A DNA stretch of 64,000 nucleotides from Paenibacillus sp. AN1007. GTDB lineage: Bacteria > Bacillota > Bacilli > Paenibacillales > Paenibacillaceae. The notes under the pieces were generated by a model. The model had not been told where the DNA came from and made no database searches. It worked only from the letters and a program-made list of their open reading frames with translations. Made by a program: the position numbers and the translations under genes. Numbering within the stretch: position 1 is the first letter of the stretch; every line of letters starts with the position of its first letter. The stretch spans positions 5,919,001-5,983,000 of the forward strand of contig NZ_CP159992.1 of the NCBI RefSeq assembly GCF_040702995.1, written 5' to 3'. Below are positions 17,972 to 26,097 of the stretch, piece after piece.

Positions 17972-19129
17972 CTAATTTTCTAATGGTTTAATTGATAGTT
18001 GTATTTTCCCGTTATTATGTTGTTGAATGGATTTCAAATAACTTTCTTTAAGTACAGGCTTATCTCTATATCTGGGGTCATAAACATATTTGCCGTCTGA
18101 ATATACTGTGTGATAATAGAAGTCTTGCTTCGTTCCATATTGTTCAATCTCAATGGTTCCTTTATCCGAAGATTTGAGAGTGATTATTTGACCTTTCCCT
18201 TTAGCCGCTGTTGCTAAATCCTCCGCTATTTCTGAACAATCATAGGATAGGTTTGCTCTGTACATCTTAGATTTATCCAGCATTGCTTTATTCACGTAAG
18301 GGTTCCCAAATTCAGGGGGAGAATCTTCCTTAAGGTCTGATTTTTCTTCAGTATCCTCATTCCTATTCTTGCTTCCTCCAGAATCGGTATGAGGTGAATG
18401 GTGCTGTTTACCATCAATTGACTTAATCCCGACCTTCCAGCCAAAAAGGCCAAGAAGCATGGAAGTTGTGATATTTGCAGCGTACTCTGCTCCGCCTTCT
18501 TGCTTCATTTTATCGAATTCGGCTGTAATATACTTCTCTGCCTGATTTCGGGTATCTCCGTTATCCCAGGCGTAGTTCCAAGTAAATGCAATACCGTTTC
18601 CGATGTCCGTAATTGTACCGATGGTATTATCATACAAGAAGTTACCCGCAGTATCTAATGGATGTTCAATAAAGTCTTTACCTAGCTGCAGGGCAGAATC
18701 ACCAATGGATATGACGTTCTCTCCGGCTTGCTTAAAAAAAGCTTCCATGTGTTCTTCAACGCTCCGTTTAGAAGGGGACTCGTTAGGACCACAAACAAGA
18801 TCATTAGCACGAGCTGCACCCGTATTAGCCTGATACTGTAGTAACGCGGAGATATTAACCATAGTGGAATCACTATCTAAAAAACGATCCCGGATCTCTT
18901 CCAAACGAAGAGATATTGTATGAAGCAGATCAAGAGTGGTATTTAGGTTTTTCTCTGCATAACGAGACAAATGGGCAAAGCGCTCGGCAGTCTCGCCCTC
19001 AAAACTGTCTAGGAGAGGAGTGAGTTGACTGTGCAGCCTAGCTAAAATTTGTTGCAAATGCCCATGTCCTAACTTAAATAGACCAATTGTATGTGTCATT
19101 TGATCCACAGGAATTTGTATCTTCGCCAT
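17972..19129 (-). CDS. WXG100-like toxin with papain-fold C-terminal domain
   Basis: This 385-residue protein starts at ATG 19129 with AAGGAT 8 nt upstream. Residues 1-95 form a WXG100-like helical hairpin in which the turn reads FEGETAERF instead of W-x-G. A middle region (100-270) ends in a charged linker (NRNEDTEEKSDLKEDSPP). The last ~100 residues resemble the papain-like toxin fold (Tox-PL): a Cys in YDCSEIAEDLATAAKGKGQ, a His in YYHTVYSDGKYVYDPRYR, and the Asp of that block, giving a possible C-H-D triad. Such domains act as proteases, deamidases or related transferases on targets inside competitor cells. Type VII-like export is inferred from the N-terminus; no secretion genes are in the window. 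Confidence 0.8.
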   Translation of the reverse strand: MAKIQIPVDQMTHTIGLFKLGHGHLQQILARLHSQLTPLLDSFEGETAERFAHLSRYAEKNLNTTLDLLHTISLRLEEIRDRFLDSDSTMVNISALLQYQANTGAARANDLVCGPNESPSKRSVEEHMEAFFKQAGENVISIGDSALQLGKDFIEHPLDTAGNFLYDNTIGTITDIGNGIAFTWNYAWDNGDTRNQAEKYITAEFDKMKQEGGAEYAANITTSMLLGLFGWKVGIKSIDGKQHHSPHTDSGGSKNRNEDTEEKSDLKEDSPPEFGNPYVNKAMLDKSKMYRANLSYDCSEIAEDLATAAKGKGQIITLKSSDKGTIEIEQYGTKQDFYYHTVYSDGKYVYDPRYRDKPVLKESYLKSIQQHNNGKIQLSIKPLEN

Positions 19130-19379
19130 TATTTCAATCCTTAATTTTTATCATAAAATATATTTTACTCCATGTTAGATGATGTGTTTGAGAGTCTTTG
19201 GTGCCATTTTTTTGAATCTTATTCCTAATTTTGTGTTTTATGAGTGGATCAAATGGACTTTTTTTCAGATAAAAGTGTTGTGTACTCTGAAAAAAAGCAA
19301 GTGACTTAGATCTGTTGCTCTAAAAATAGGACCGCAACACCGAAGGAGATTTTGAATGATTTTGATGAAGGGTACAAGT

Positions 19380-19426
19380 CAGGAGGTTAGCCGGATAGTT
19401 TAGTGTGATGACTTCTGCTAACATAG
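19380..19426 (+). repeat. Promoter-proximal repeat, copy 2
   Basis: CAGGAGGTTAGCCGGATAGT ... ACTTCTGCTAACATAG matches the block at 14633-14680 closely at both ends. Here it precedes no intact toxin. About 315 bp further on lies a decayed immunity fragment (19742-19849), so a whole toxin gene seems to have been lost between them. Confidence 0.6.
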
Positions 19427-19529
19427 TATTATCATTTTCATTTCTGAGTTTATAAGAGTTGAAGCAAAGTTGTTGGATTTGGTGCGAATAAGGGAGAATC
19501 AAAAGCTTTTATAAAATGGCTGAGCTTCG

Positions 19530-19664
19530 TCAATTTAACCTAATAAAGTTATTTGTAATTCCTAAATATAAAAGAGTACCAGCGGATATCAAAATAACTG
19601 CTAGGAACAATCCACTAAAAACAATAATTTTGTCAACCTTATTCCATTTTTTAATCATTGTCAT
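19530..19664 (-). CDS. Small single-pass membrane protein
   Basis: This short ORF of 44 codons (two in-frame ATGs at 19664 and 19658) is preceded by AGGGGGTGG. It has a lysine-rich cytoplasmic start (IKKWNKVDK), one transmembrane segment (IIVFSGLFLAVILISAGTLL) and a short tail. The ribosome site and positive-inside pattern make it more convincing than the overlapping plus-strand frame at 19516-19740, which has no ribosome site. The function is unknown; it sits in the toxin island. Confidence 0.5.
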   Translation of the reverse strand: MTMIKKWNKVDKIIVFSGLFLAVILISAGTLLYLGITNNFIRLN

Positions 19665-19741
19665 CCACCCCCTATTTTCAATTCTCAGGAACATCATAGA
19701 AATAATCATAATATATCTTGCTTTATTCTTACTTATATGAT

Positions 19742-19849
19742 GAACGAGGCGGAACTATTAGCATGCGGCAGGGTGAGATTATAGCAGGGGGATATGTCTT
19801 CCCTTTGCAAATGTGGAGTATATGTCTAAACAGACTCCAACGGATATAA
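19742..19849 (+). pseudogene. C-terminal fragment of a third immunity-type gene copy
   Basis: The frame encodes ERGGTISMRQGEIIAGGYVF followed by PLQMW, closely matching ERGGSFTIRQGEMMVGDSAY-PLNYW at the C-terminus of the 16005 protein. It has no start and ends at TAA 19847-19849 after about 10 unrelated residues. This is direct evidence of duplication and decay of immunity genes in the island. Confidence 0.6.
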
Positions 19850-19893
19850 GTCATGAGGAGCTGAGAGCATGGATAGGTCACTACTCATTGATA

Positions 19894-20394
19894 TTAACTA
19901 TCCTTTACCTGCAGTTTTTTAGTTTCTATTATCTTCATCTTTTTATTGGTATCTCCGTCTTGATCATCCGTTATGGTGAATTCAGCGACTGCCGAAATAT
20001 AATAAGTGCCTGATTTCTTAATCTTATACGTGTAATCTTCCGTGATATTTGTTCTTTCCTTCAAAATACGATTAAGTCCTCCATCGTTAACAGCCATTGA
20101 ATTGATCTGCCTCCTGTTCTCATCCTCGATTACATAAGTAAATAACTGCACCCTACTGGAAATGGGGATTGAGGTCATGCTTTCATTTTTCAAACTTGCT
20201 TGAATTGAAAATGGTTCATTGACCTTTGCGGTTTGTGGTAGCAAAAGCATGACTTTAAATGGATCCGGCCTGGTGTTCATAGTAGAGGAGCCGTCTTCCA
20301 CAATGGACGCGGAATCTGGATTCGGGTTTGGTAAGGAACAGCCTGCGAGGAGAAACAGGGCGAGAACTCCCACAAGATACTTTTTAAAACTCAT
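19894..20394 (-). CDS. Lipoprotein of unknown function
   Basis: This 166-residue precursor has a type II signal peptide with lipobox LLAGC at residues 15-19, followed by a flexible Asn/Pro/Ser linker. A compact beta-rich domain follows (about 45-160) with alternating hydrophobic strands (FSIQASLKNESMTSIPISSR; TYYISAVAEFTI). The fold recalls Ig-like or BsuPI-type intracellular-proteinase-inhibitor domains, but no diagnostic motif is visible. ATG 20394 has GGAAAGGAGGGG upstream. It is expected to be anchored on the outer face of the membrane. Confidence 0.75.
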   Translation of the reverse strand: MSFKKYLVGVLALFLLAGCSLPNPNPDSASIVEDGSSTMNTRPDPFKVMLLLPQTAKVNEPFSIQASLKNESMTSIPISSRVQLFTYVIEDENRRQINSMAVNDGGLNRILKERTNITEDYTYKIKKSGTYYISAVAEFTITDDQDGDTNKKMKIIETKKLQVKDS

Positions 20395-20446
20395 AATTGA
20401 TCCCCTCCTTTCCTATATAAACGGTATTTAAGATCTTTATGTTTCA

Positions 20447-20581
20447 ATGTCCGAATACTATTATGCCAGCGAACTTCGTAGATATTTTGAACAGATTGAT
20501 CCTATAGCGTTGCAAAATGCCGAAGGTTACTGTTCACATCTACTTGAAGACTACGAAACAGGTTTGCAGCGCTCCATATGA
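20447..20581 (+). CDS. Possible small protein or gene fragment (44 aa)
   Basis: ATG 20447 opens a 44-codon frame with protein-like composition (YASELRRYFEQIDPIALQNA). There is no ribosome site and a stop lies just upstream in frame, so it may be the tail of a deleted gene of the same island. It is directly followed by AAACAAAAAACATAC and a terminator, an arrangement also echoed near 16538. Confidence 0.3.
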   Translation: MSEYYYASELRRYFEQIDPIALQNAEGYCSHLLEDYETGLQRSI

Positions 20582-20596
20582 AACAAAAAACATACC

Positions 20597-20632
20597 CAAT
20601 CCGCTCTCATTGGAGAGTCGGATTTTTTTGCG
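20597..20632 (+). terminator. Rho-independent terminator at the edge of the toxin island
   Basis: A stem AATCCGCTCTC / GAGAGTCGGATT with one bulged T and an ATTG loop is followed by seven T residues. It insulates the transporter operon from the island. Confidence 0.75.
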
Positions 20633-20652
20633 TCCAACCCACCAAAAATATC

Positions 20653-20713
20653 TTGTCAAAACGTAATCATTACGATAAGATAATACTCATTGTTTAGATG
20701 ATAATGATTACGA
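20653..20713 (+). promoter_or_regulatory. Promoter with two Zur-like boxes for the metal/peptide transporter operon
   Basis: ACGTAATCATTACGA (20661-20675) matches the Bacillus Zur box TCGTAATnATTACGA at 14 of 15 positions. TGATAATGATTACGA (20699-20713) matches at 13 of 15. The first box fills the 17-nt spacer between TTGTCA (20653) and TAAGAT, a plausible though weak sigma-A promoter. The second box is also close to a Fur box (TGATAATnATTATCA), so Fur control is an alternative. Either way, metal starvation is the likely signal. Confidence 0.75.
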
Positions 20714-20747
20714 TTAACAACCATATGAATTAGAATGAGAGAGGGGC

Positions 20748-22319
20748 ATGACCTTGTTTACGAAAAAGAAGCCTTTGCTGGTGCTAATCTCCTTGGCCCT
20801 GAGTGCTGCAGTGCTGCTCACCGCTTGTGGAGCATCCACATCTAGTCCGGCGGCGCAAGGCAATACCATTACCCAAGCGAATAAGAACGTTCACTTCTTA
20901 TATAACTTCTCCACCAGCTCCCTTGATCCGCATGTGGATTCAAGTTATGTGCCGCTGCGTGCGGGCATCACGGAAACGCTGCTGCGTCTGGATGAGGACA
21001 ATCTGACCGTTGCGCCGTGGCTTGCCGAGAGCTGGGAGAGTAAAGATGGTCGGCACTGGACGATTCATCTGCGCGACAATGTGACTTTCCAGAATGGTAA
21101 ACCGATGACAGGGGAAGCGGTTAAAGCATCTCTGGAGCGGGCGCTGAAGGAGAACGTGGCCATCCAAAACACATTGAAGGTGGATACGATCAAAGCCGAA
21201 GGGAACAAACTGGAGATCACCACGACCGAGCCGTTCCCTGAGTTTGCATCCGAACTGGTTAATCCGAACACGGCGATTATTGACGTTAGTGAGCCGGATA
21301 TTGTGAACAAACCTGTCGGTACAGGCCCGTTCAAGCTTACTTCATTCACGGCAGGCAGCAAGCTGGAGCTGAGCCGCTACGATACATACTGGGACGGGGC
21401 TTCGCCGCTGAACTCCGTGACATTTTCGTTCAATGAAGATGCCAACGCACGTTCACTTGCACTGAAGTCCGGTCAAGTAGACATTGTCTACCGCCCGGAA
21501 GTGGAAAGTCTGGATTCCCTCAAAGCCATTGATGGGTTGAAAGTCGAATCCACCTCCACGTTCCGCGTGCACCAGTTAACGATGAATATGCAGCGGGAGA
21601 GCATCAAGGATGTGAATGTCCGCCGAGCGCTGGATGCGCTAATTGACCGCAAGGGCATTGTCGATACGATCCTGCTTGGCTACGGCGAGCCTGCCATTGG
21701 CCCGTTCCTGCCATCGCTGCCCTTTGCGCCTAAATACACACATGCAGCAGCGGAGAGCGGCCCGGATGTGGCTGTAAAATATCTTGGCGAAGCTGGTTAC
21801 ACCCAGCAAAACGGTGTGATGACCAGAGACGGCAAACCCTTGAAGCTGACGCTGCTCACCTATTCGTCACGCGCCGATCTGCCGCTCATTGCACAAGTGT
21901 TCCAGTCCGATGCGAAAAAGATCGGGATCGATGTGCAGATTCGTCAGATTGATGCACCGGAAGAATACATGGCCTCCAACCGGGACTGGGACATCGCAAC
22001 ATACAGTAATCTAACCGCTCCACGAGGGGATGCGGGTTATTATCTGAATGCGACATACCATCCGAAGGGTGCGCTGAACTTTAGCGGATCGGAAGACCCG
22101 GCACTGACCAAGATCATCGACGAACTGAACCTTACCGTTGAACCGCAGAAACGCGCGGAGCTGGCAGAGAAAGCAGCGAATTATGTACATGATAACGTGC
22201 TGAACTCCTTTGTACTGCATCCAGCAACGATTGTGGCCTACAACGGCAAGAAGGTGAAGAACTGGGTTACCACGCGCAGTGAATATTACATGATCACAAA
22301 CAAGCTGGATGTGATGTAA
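20748..22319 (+). CDS. Extracellular solute-binding lipoprotein, NikA/CntA/DppA type
   Basis: This 523-residue SBP family 5 protein has a lipobox LLTAC at about residues 23-27. It shows the family blocks LAESWESKDGRHWTIHLRDNVTFQNGKPM, GTGPFKLTSF and YDTYWDGASPLNSVTF. It is the binding subunit of an Opp/Nik-type importer. The gene is the first of five overlapping genes and is preceded by Zur-like boxes, so I favour uptake of metal bound to a small chelator (nickel-histidine or opine metallophore, as with NikA/CntA) over plain peptides. No metallophore synthesis genes (cntKLM) are in the window. ATG 20748 follows GAGAGGGGC. Confidence 0.85.
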   Translation: MTLFTKKKPLLVLISLALSAAVLLTACGASTSSPAAQGNTITQANKNVHFLYNFSTSSLDPHVDSSYVPLRAGITETLLRLDEDNLTVAPWLAESWESKDGRHWTIHLRDNVTFQNGKPMTGEAVKASLERALKENVAIQNTLKVDTIKAEGNKLEITTTEPFPEFASELVNPNTAIIDVSEPDIVNKPVGTGPFKLTSFTAGSKLELSRYDTYWDGASPLNSVTFSFNEDANARSLALKSGQVDIVYRPEVESLDSLKAIDGLKVESTSTFRVHQLTMNMQRESIKDVNVRRALDALIDRKGIVDTILLGYGEPAIGPFLPSLPFAPKYTHAAAESGPDVAVKYLGEAGYTQQNGVMTRDGKPLKLTLLTYSSRADLPLIAQVFQSDAKKIGIDVQIRQIDAPEEYMASNRDWDIATYSNLTAPRGDAGYYLNATYHPKGALNFSGSEDPALTKIIDELNLTVEPQKRAELAEKAANYVHDNVLNSFVLHPATIVAYNGKKVKNWVTTRSEYYMITNKLDVM

Positions 22320-23266
22320 TGTTTCGCATTTTGATTCGCAAGTTTCTGGAGGTATTTGTATTTCTGCTCTTCATTATGTTTGTGAGCTTTCTGTTCATCC
22401 GGCTTGCTCCCGGCGATCCAGTGCTGACCATCCTGAATGTTGAGGAATTATCGGTCAGCAAGGAGCAAGTCGAAGCGCTGCGGGAGGAGATGGGCTTTAA
22501 TGACTCGCTTCCGGTACAGTTTGGTCGCTGGCTGCTTGATTTTGTACGGATGGACTTTGGTGTATCCTATTCAACAGGTCAGCCGGTGATGCAGACACTG
22601 ATGCGCGCACTTCCGGCAACAGCCGAGCTGACAATCGGTTCACTGCTGATCATGTTAATCGTGGCCATCCCGCTGGGCTCCCTGTCCGCACTCTATCGGG
22701 GCAGCTGGATCGATCAGGGCAGCCGCATCATATCGATTCTGGGTGCCGCAGTGCCCAGCTTCTGGTTGGGACTCATCCTGATTGACTTGTTCGGCGTGCG
22801 ATTCGGAAGTCTGCCAACGATGGGACGGGACGGATTCACCTCGCTTATGCTGCCATCACTGACGCTGGGACTTGCCATCTCCAGTGTTTATGTACGTCTT
22901 TTACGCTCCAGCCTTCTGGACTCTCTGAGTCAGGAATTTGTACGTTCTGCCCGGGCTAGAGGGATCTCGGAGGGGCGTATCTTCTTCCTGCATGCATTCA
23001 GACACAGTCTGCCTCCGGTGATCACCGTATTTGGGGTCAGTTTGGGGAGTCTGATTGGCGGCGTGGTGGTGATTGAAGTGCTGTTTGCTTATCCGGGGAT
23101 CGGCAAGCTGGTAGTTGATGCCATCCGCCAGCGCGATTATCCGTTGATTCAAGGATACATCCTGATCATGGCCATCATCGTGTTCCTCGTGAATACCGCC
23201 GTCGATCTGTCGTACCGTTATTTAAATCCAGAGATGAAATTGAAGGAAAGGGAGGCCCACCGATGA
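22319..23266 (+). CDS. ABC transporter permease, NikB/CntB/DppB type
   Basis: This 315-residue inner-membrane permease has six predicted helices. The N-terminal block is typical of DppB/NikB proteins (FIRLAPGDPV), and the EAA loop for ATPase contact is present (EFVRSARARGISEGRIFFLHAFRHSLPP). It overlaps the stop of the binding-protein gene (TAATG), indicating translational coupling. It is the partner of the permease at 23263. Confidence 0.9.
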   Translation: MFRILIRKFLEVFVFLLFIMFVSFLFIRLAPGDPVLTILNVEELSVSKEQVEALREEMGFNDSLPVQFGRWLLDFVRMDFGVSYSTGQPVMQTLMRALPATAELTIGSLLIMLIVAIPLGSLSALYRGSWIDQGSRIISILGAAVPSFWLGLILIDLFGVRFGSLPTMGRDGFTSLMLPSLTLGLAISSVYVRLLRSSLLDSLSQEFVRSARARGISEGRIFFLHAFRHSLPPVITVFGVSLGSLIGGVVVIEVLFAYPGIGKLVVDAIRQRDYPLIQGYILIMAIIVFLVNTAVDLSYRYLNPEMKLKEREAHR

Positions 23267-24117
23267 AAACAATGCCCCTGCGCATGCCGTCAACCAAAAC
23301 AAAAAAGCACAGCTGGCAGGCCATCATCGGCATGCTGTTTGCACTGCTCGTTATCGCGGTCTCCCTCTATGCCTTTTTATACCTTAAACATGATCACACC
23401 CTCACCGACCTGCGCGGCAGACTGCAGGGCATGAGTGTGCTTCACCCGCTCGGCACTGACCATCTGGGCCGTGATGTGCTGACACGTCTGCTTCTGGGGG
23501 GCGGCCAGACACTCGGTTACAGCCTGCTGGCACTCGGCTCAGCACTGCTTATAGGTATTCCGTTTGGTCTAATAGCAGGGTACAAACGCGGCTGGATCGA
23601 CAAGCTGTTCATGCGTATTGCAGATGCGTTTCTGGCTTTCCCGGATACCATCGTGGCGATTGTACTGAGCGGTCTACTTGGTGCAGGCATCGGCAATCTG
23701 GTACTGGCGATTGTCATTGTGAAATGGGTGAGTTACGCACGTCTCGTTCGAAGCACCGTCCTATCCGAGTCGCAAAAGGATTACATCCGTGTGGCCCGGA
23801 CGAACGGTCTGTCCGATGCACGAATCATGACCAAACATCTGCTGCCGCATATTGCAGGTCATGTGCTGGTGCTGGCGAGTCTGGATCTCGGCAAAATCAT
23901 CCTGCTGATCTCATCCTTATCCTACATCGGACTCGGCGCACAGCCACCAACACCCGAATGGGGAGCGATGCTGAACGACTCGCGTCCCTATTTCCAATCC
24001 AGACCTGAGCTGATGGTCTTTCCGGGACTCGCTATTGTCTCCGTTGTGCTGCTGGCGAATATGCTGGGCGACTACCTGAGAGACCGGTTTGATGTGAAAA
24101 AGGAGGTGCAGTCATGA
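23263..24117 (+). CDS. ABC transporter permease, NikC/CntC/DppC type
   Basis: This 284-residue second permease has the family block HPLGTDHLGRDVLTRLLLGG near residues 61-80 and the EAA loop KDYIRVARTNGLSDARIMTKHLLPH. It overlaps the previous gene by 4 nt (ATGA) and the next gene similarly. It forms the membrane heterodimer with the 22319 permease. Confidence 0.9.
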   Translation: MKTMPLRMPSTKTKKHSWQAIIGMLFALLVIAVSLYAFLYLKHDHTLTDLRGRLQGMSVLHPLGTDHLGRDVLTRLLLGGGQTLGYSLLALGSALLIGIPFGLIAGYKRGWIDKLFMRIADAFLAFPDTIVAIVLSGLLGAGIGNLVLAIVIVKWVSYARLVRSTVLSESQKDYIRVARTNGLSDARIMTKHLLPHIAGHVLVLASLDLGKIILLISSLSYIGLGAQPPTPEWGAMLNDSRPYFQSRPELMVFPGLAIVSVVLLANMLGDYLRDRFDVKKEVQS

Positions 24118-24914
24118 TTCTCTCCATCCAGGAGCTGAGCATCTTCAGCCGGGAGCGGACGATTGTGGATCAGGTATCCCTTGCTGTCCGCGAAGGGGAA
24201 TTCATGGCGCTCGTGGGACAGAGCGGCAGTGGTAAAAGCCTGCTCTCACAGGCCATTGGACAGCTGCTGCCGCCCAACCTGCGCGCATCTGGACGTGTCC
24301 TGTTTGAAGGCAGCAGCCTGCTCGAACGGAAACCGAAGGAGATGCGAACACTGCGCGGACGCAATATCTCGTATATTTTTCAGGACTATCAGGGAGCATT
24401 TACACCTTTTCGCAGCATTGGCGGACACTTTGACGAATATCAGAAGGTGCATGGAGAGAAGTCTGCCGCGATCCGTAAAAAGCGTGCCGCAGAAGCGCTG
24501 GAGTCTGTTGGACTTCACCCCGAGCTTCTTCGCCGCTATCCGTTTCAGCTGAGCGGGGGTCAGCTCAGACGTGCATCCATTGCAGCGTCGCTCATGCTCT
24601 CGCCGCGCCTGCTCATTGCCGATGAAGCAACGACCGCGCTGGATAGCATGTCCGCGCATCGCGTACTGGAACTGCTCGCACGCAAGCAAGCCGAGACGGG
24701 CTGTGCAATCCTGTTCATTACGCATGATTGGCGGCATGTGCGCCGATATGCGAACCGCTTGTCTGTCATGAAAGAAGGGCAGATCGTCGAATCTGGCGGC
24801 AAGCATCGCATTTTGGATCATCCCCAGCATGAATATACACGCCAATTGATTGAAGCGGCGCCTGTATTGAAAAGCAAGTTAAAGTCTGGATTGAAGGAGG
24901 GGGGTGCAGAGTGA
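24114..24914 (+). CDS. ABC transporter ATPase, NikD/CntD/DppD type
   Basis: This 266-residue ATPase has Walker A (GQSGSGKS), a Q-loop (FQDYQGAFTP), the signature LSGGQLRR, Walker B (LLIADEATTALD) and the switch His (ITHDW). It is shorter than DppD (about 330) and lacks the usual oligopeptide-type C-terminal extension, like NikD/CntD. It overlaps both neighbours by 4 nt. Confidence 0.9.
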   Translation: MILSIQELSIFSRERTIVDQVSLAVREGEFMALVGQSGSGKSLLSQAIGQLLPPNLRASGRVLFEGSSLLERKPKEMRTLRGRNISYIFQDYQGAFTPFRSIGGHFDEYQKVHGEKSAAIRKKRAAEALESVGLHPELLRRYPFQLSGGQLRRASIAASLMLSPRLLIADEATTALDSMSAHRVLELLARKQAETGCAILFITHDWRHVRRYANRLSVMKEGQIVESGGKHRILDHPQHEYTRQLIEAAPVLKSKLKSGLKEGGAE

Positions 24915-25693
24915 GAAGCCAAGCCAGCCAAGTCGTGTTACGTGTGGAACAGCTCACCCGCACCTATGCTGGTGCGGAACATCCCGCCATCAACGATATC
25001 TCGTTCACCCTTAATCGCGGCGAGTGCCTGGGTCTTGTCGGAGAGAGCGGCTGTGGCAAAAGCACACTGGCCCGGTGTCTGCTTCGCATCGAGGATGCGG
25101 ATCAAGGCTCGATCCAGCTTGGCGGGCATGACATCGCGCGGCTGGATGGACGTCGTTTGCGTCCGCATCGGAGCAAAATTCAGATTGTTTTCCAGAATCC
25201 TTCGGCTGCACTGAATCCAAAGCTCACCATTGGAGCTTCCTTAATCGACCCCTATGAGCAGCTAGGGCGGGATGCCAAGCTAGAGCACTTTACCTATACA
25301 TCAAAGGAAGCCTACATCCGTCAGCTGCTGGAGGCGGTAGAACTTCCGAATGAGCTGGCGAACCGCTACCCCCATGAGCTGAGCGGCGGGCAGCGGCAGC
25401 GCGTGACCATTGCCCGAGCCATCGGCATTGAGCCCGATGTCGTTGTTCTGGATGAACCAACGGCCAGTCTGGACGTCATCTCACAGGGAGCGATTCTGCA
25501 ATTGCTCACCGATCTGCGCACGTCGCTTGGCCTGTCCTACCTGTTTATCTCGCATAATTTGGCGGCGGTGCACCGGATGAGCCAACACATCATCGTTATG
25601 CAAACCGGACAGATTGTGGATCGGTTTGGTGCGGATGCGTTGTTCGCCGAGGAACGCCACCCGTATACGAAGGAACTGATTTCAATATTCTGA
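24911..25693 (+). CDS. ABC transporter ATPase, NikE/CntF/DppF type
   Basis: This 260-residue second ATPase has Walker A (GESGCGKS), signature LSGGQRQR, Walker B (VVVLDEPTASLD) and switch His (FISHNL). GTG 24911 overlaps the stop of the preceding gene (GTGA) and is preceded by AAGGAGGGGG. It completes the transporter (one binding protein, two permeases, two ATPases); a weak terminator follows. Confidence 0.9.
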   Translation: MRSQASQVVLRVEQLTRTYAGAEHPAINDISFTLNRGECLGLVGESGCGKSTLARCLLRIEDADQGSIQLGGHDIARLDGRRLRPHRSKIQIVFQNPSAALNPKLTIGASLIDPYEQLGRDAKLEHFTYTSKEAYIRQLLEAVELPNELANRYPHELSGGQRQRVTIARAIGIEPDVVVLDEPTASLDVISQGAILQLLTDLRTSLGLSYLFISHNLAAVHRMSQHIIVMQTGQIVDRFGADALFAEERHPYTKELISIF

Positions 25694-25737
25694 GGGCACG
25701 GCGCGTATGAGCATATGAACTACTTCTTTCTACAATA

Positions 25738-25777
25738 AGAGCCGTTATGCGAGGGTTATCATGCATGCGGCTCTTTA
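25738..25777 (+). terminator. Possible terminator after the transporter operon
   Basis: A 7-bp stem AGAGCCG / CGGCTCT (25738-25744 with 25768-25774) has a long 23-nt loop and only a short T run, so it is weak. The rest of 25778-26097 shows no gene or repeat; AAGGACGG near 26089 is the ribosome site of the next gene. Confidence 0.5.
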
Positions 25778-26097
25778 TGCACCCTTTTTCACAGCGATAC
25801 ATAGTCTTTAAAACAGGGCCTTTTACCAGGCGAATGCAGAGTTCCTTCTTTGCTTTGAACAAATAAATCTTTCAGGCCTATAACCGGGCTAACGAACCGC
25901 GGCAAACTAGCGTATACTGAGGAAATAGCAAATATCTTGAAATTGCATATTTAAATTGCTCTATATTATTGATACACTAGTTCAAGGTTATATTCATTCA
26001 GACAAGGCGTGAACCCTCGAAGAGTGGGCTTGCAGCCAATGCCAAATCGATAACGCTTACATCCTTTTGGCAAATATAGGATATAAGGACGGTAAAC

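Noticed and set aside
19259..19296. 11-bp inverted repeat TTTTTTTCAGA / TCTGAAAAAAA upstream of the papain-fold toxin
   Set aside because: Almost all A/T pairs, with a 16-nt loop; too weak to call a terminator or operator without other evidence.
19516..19740. 74-codon plus-strand hydrophobic frame
   Set aside because: No properly spaced ribosome site; the opposite-strand 44-codon ORF has AGGGGGTGG and a better membrane-protein pattern.
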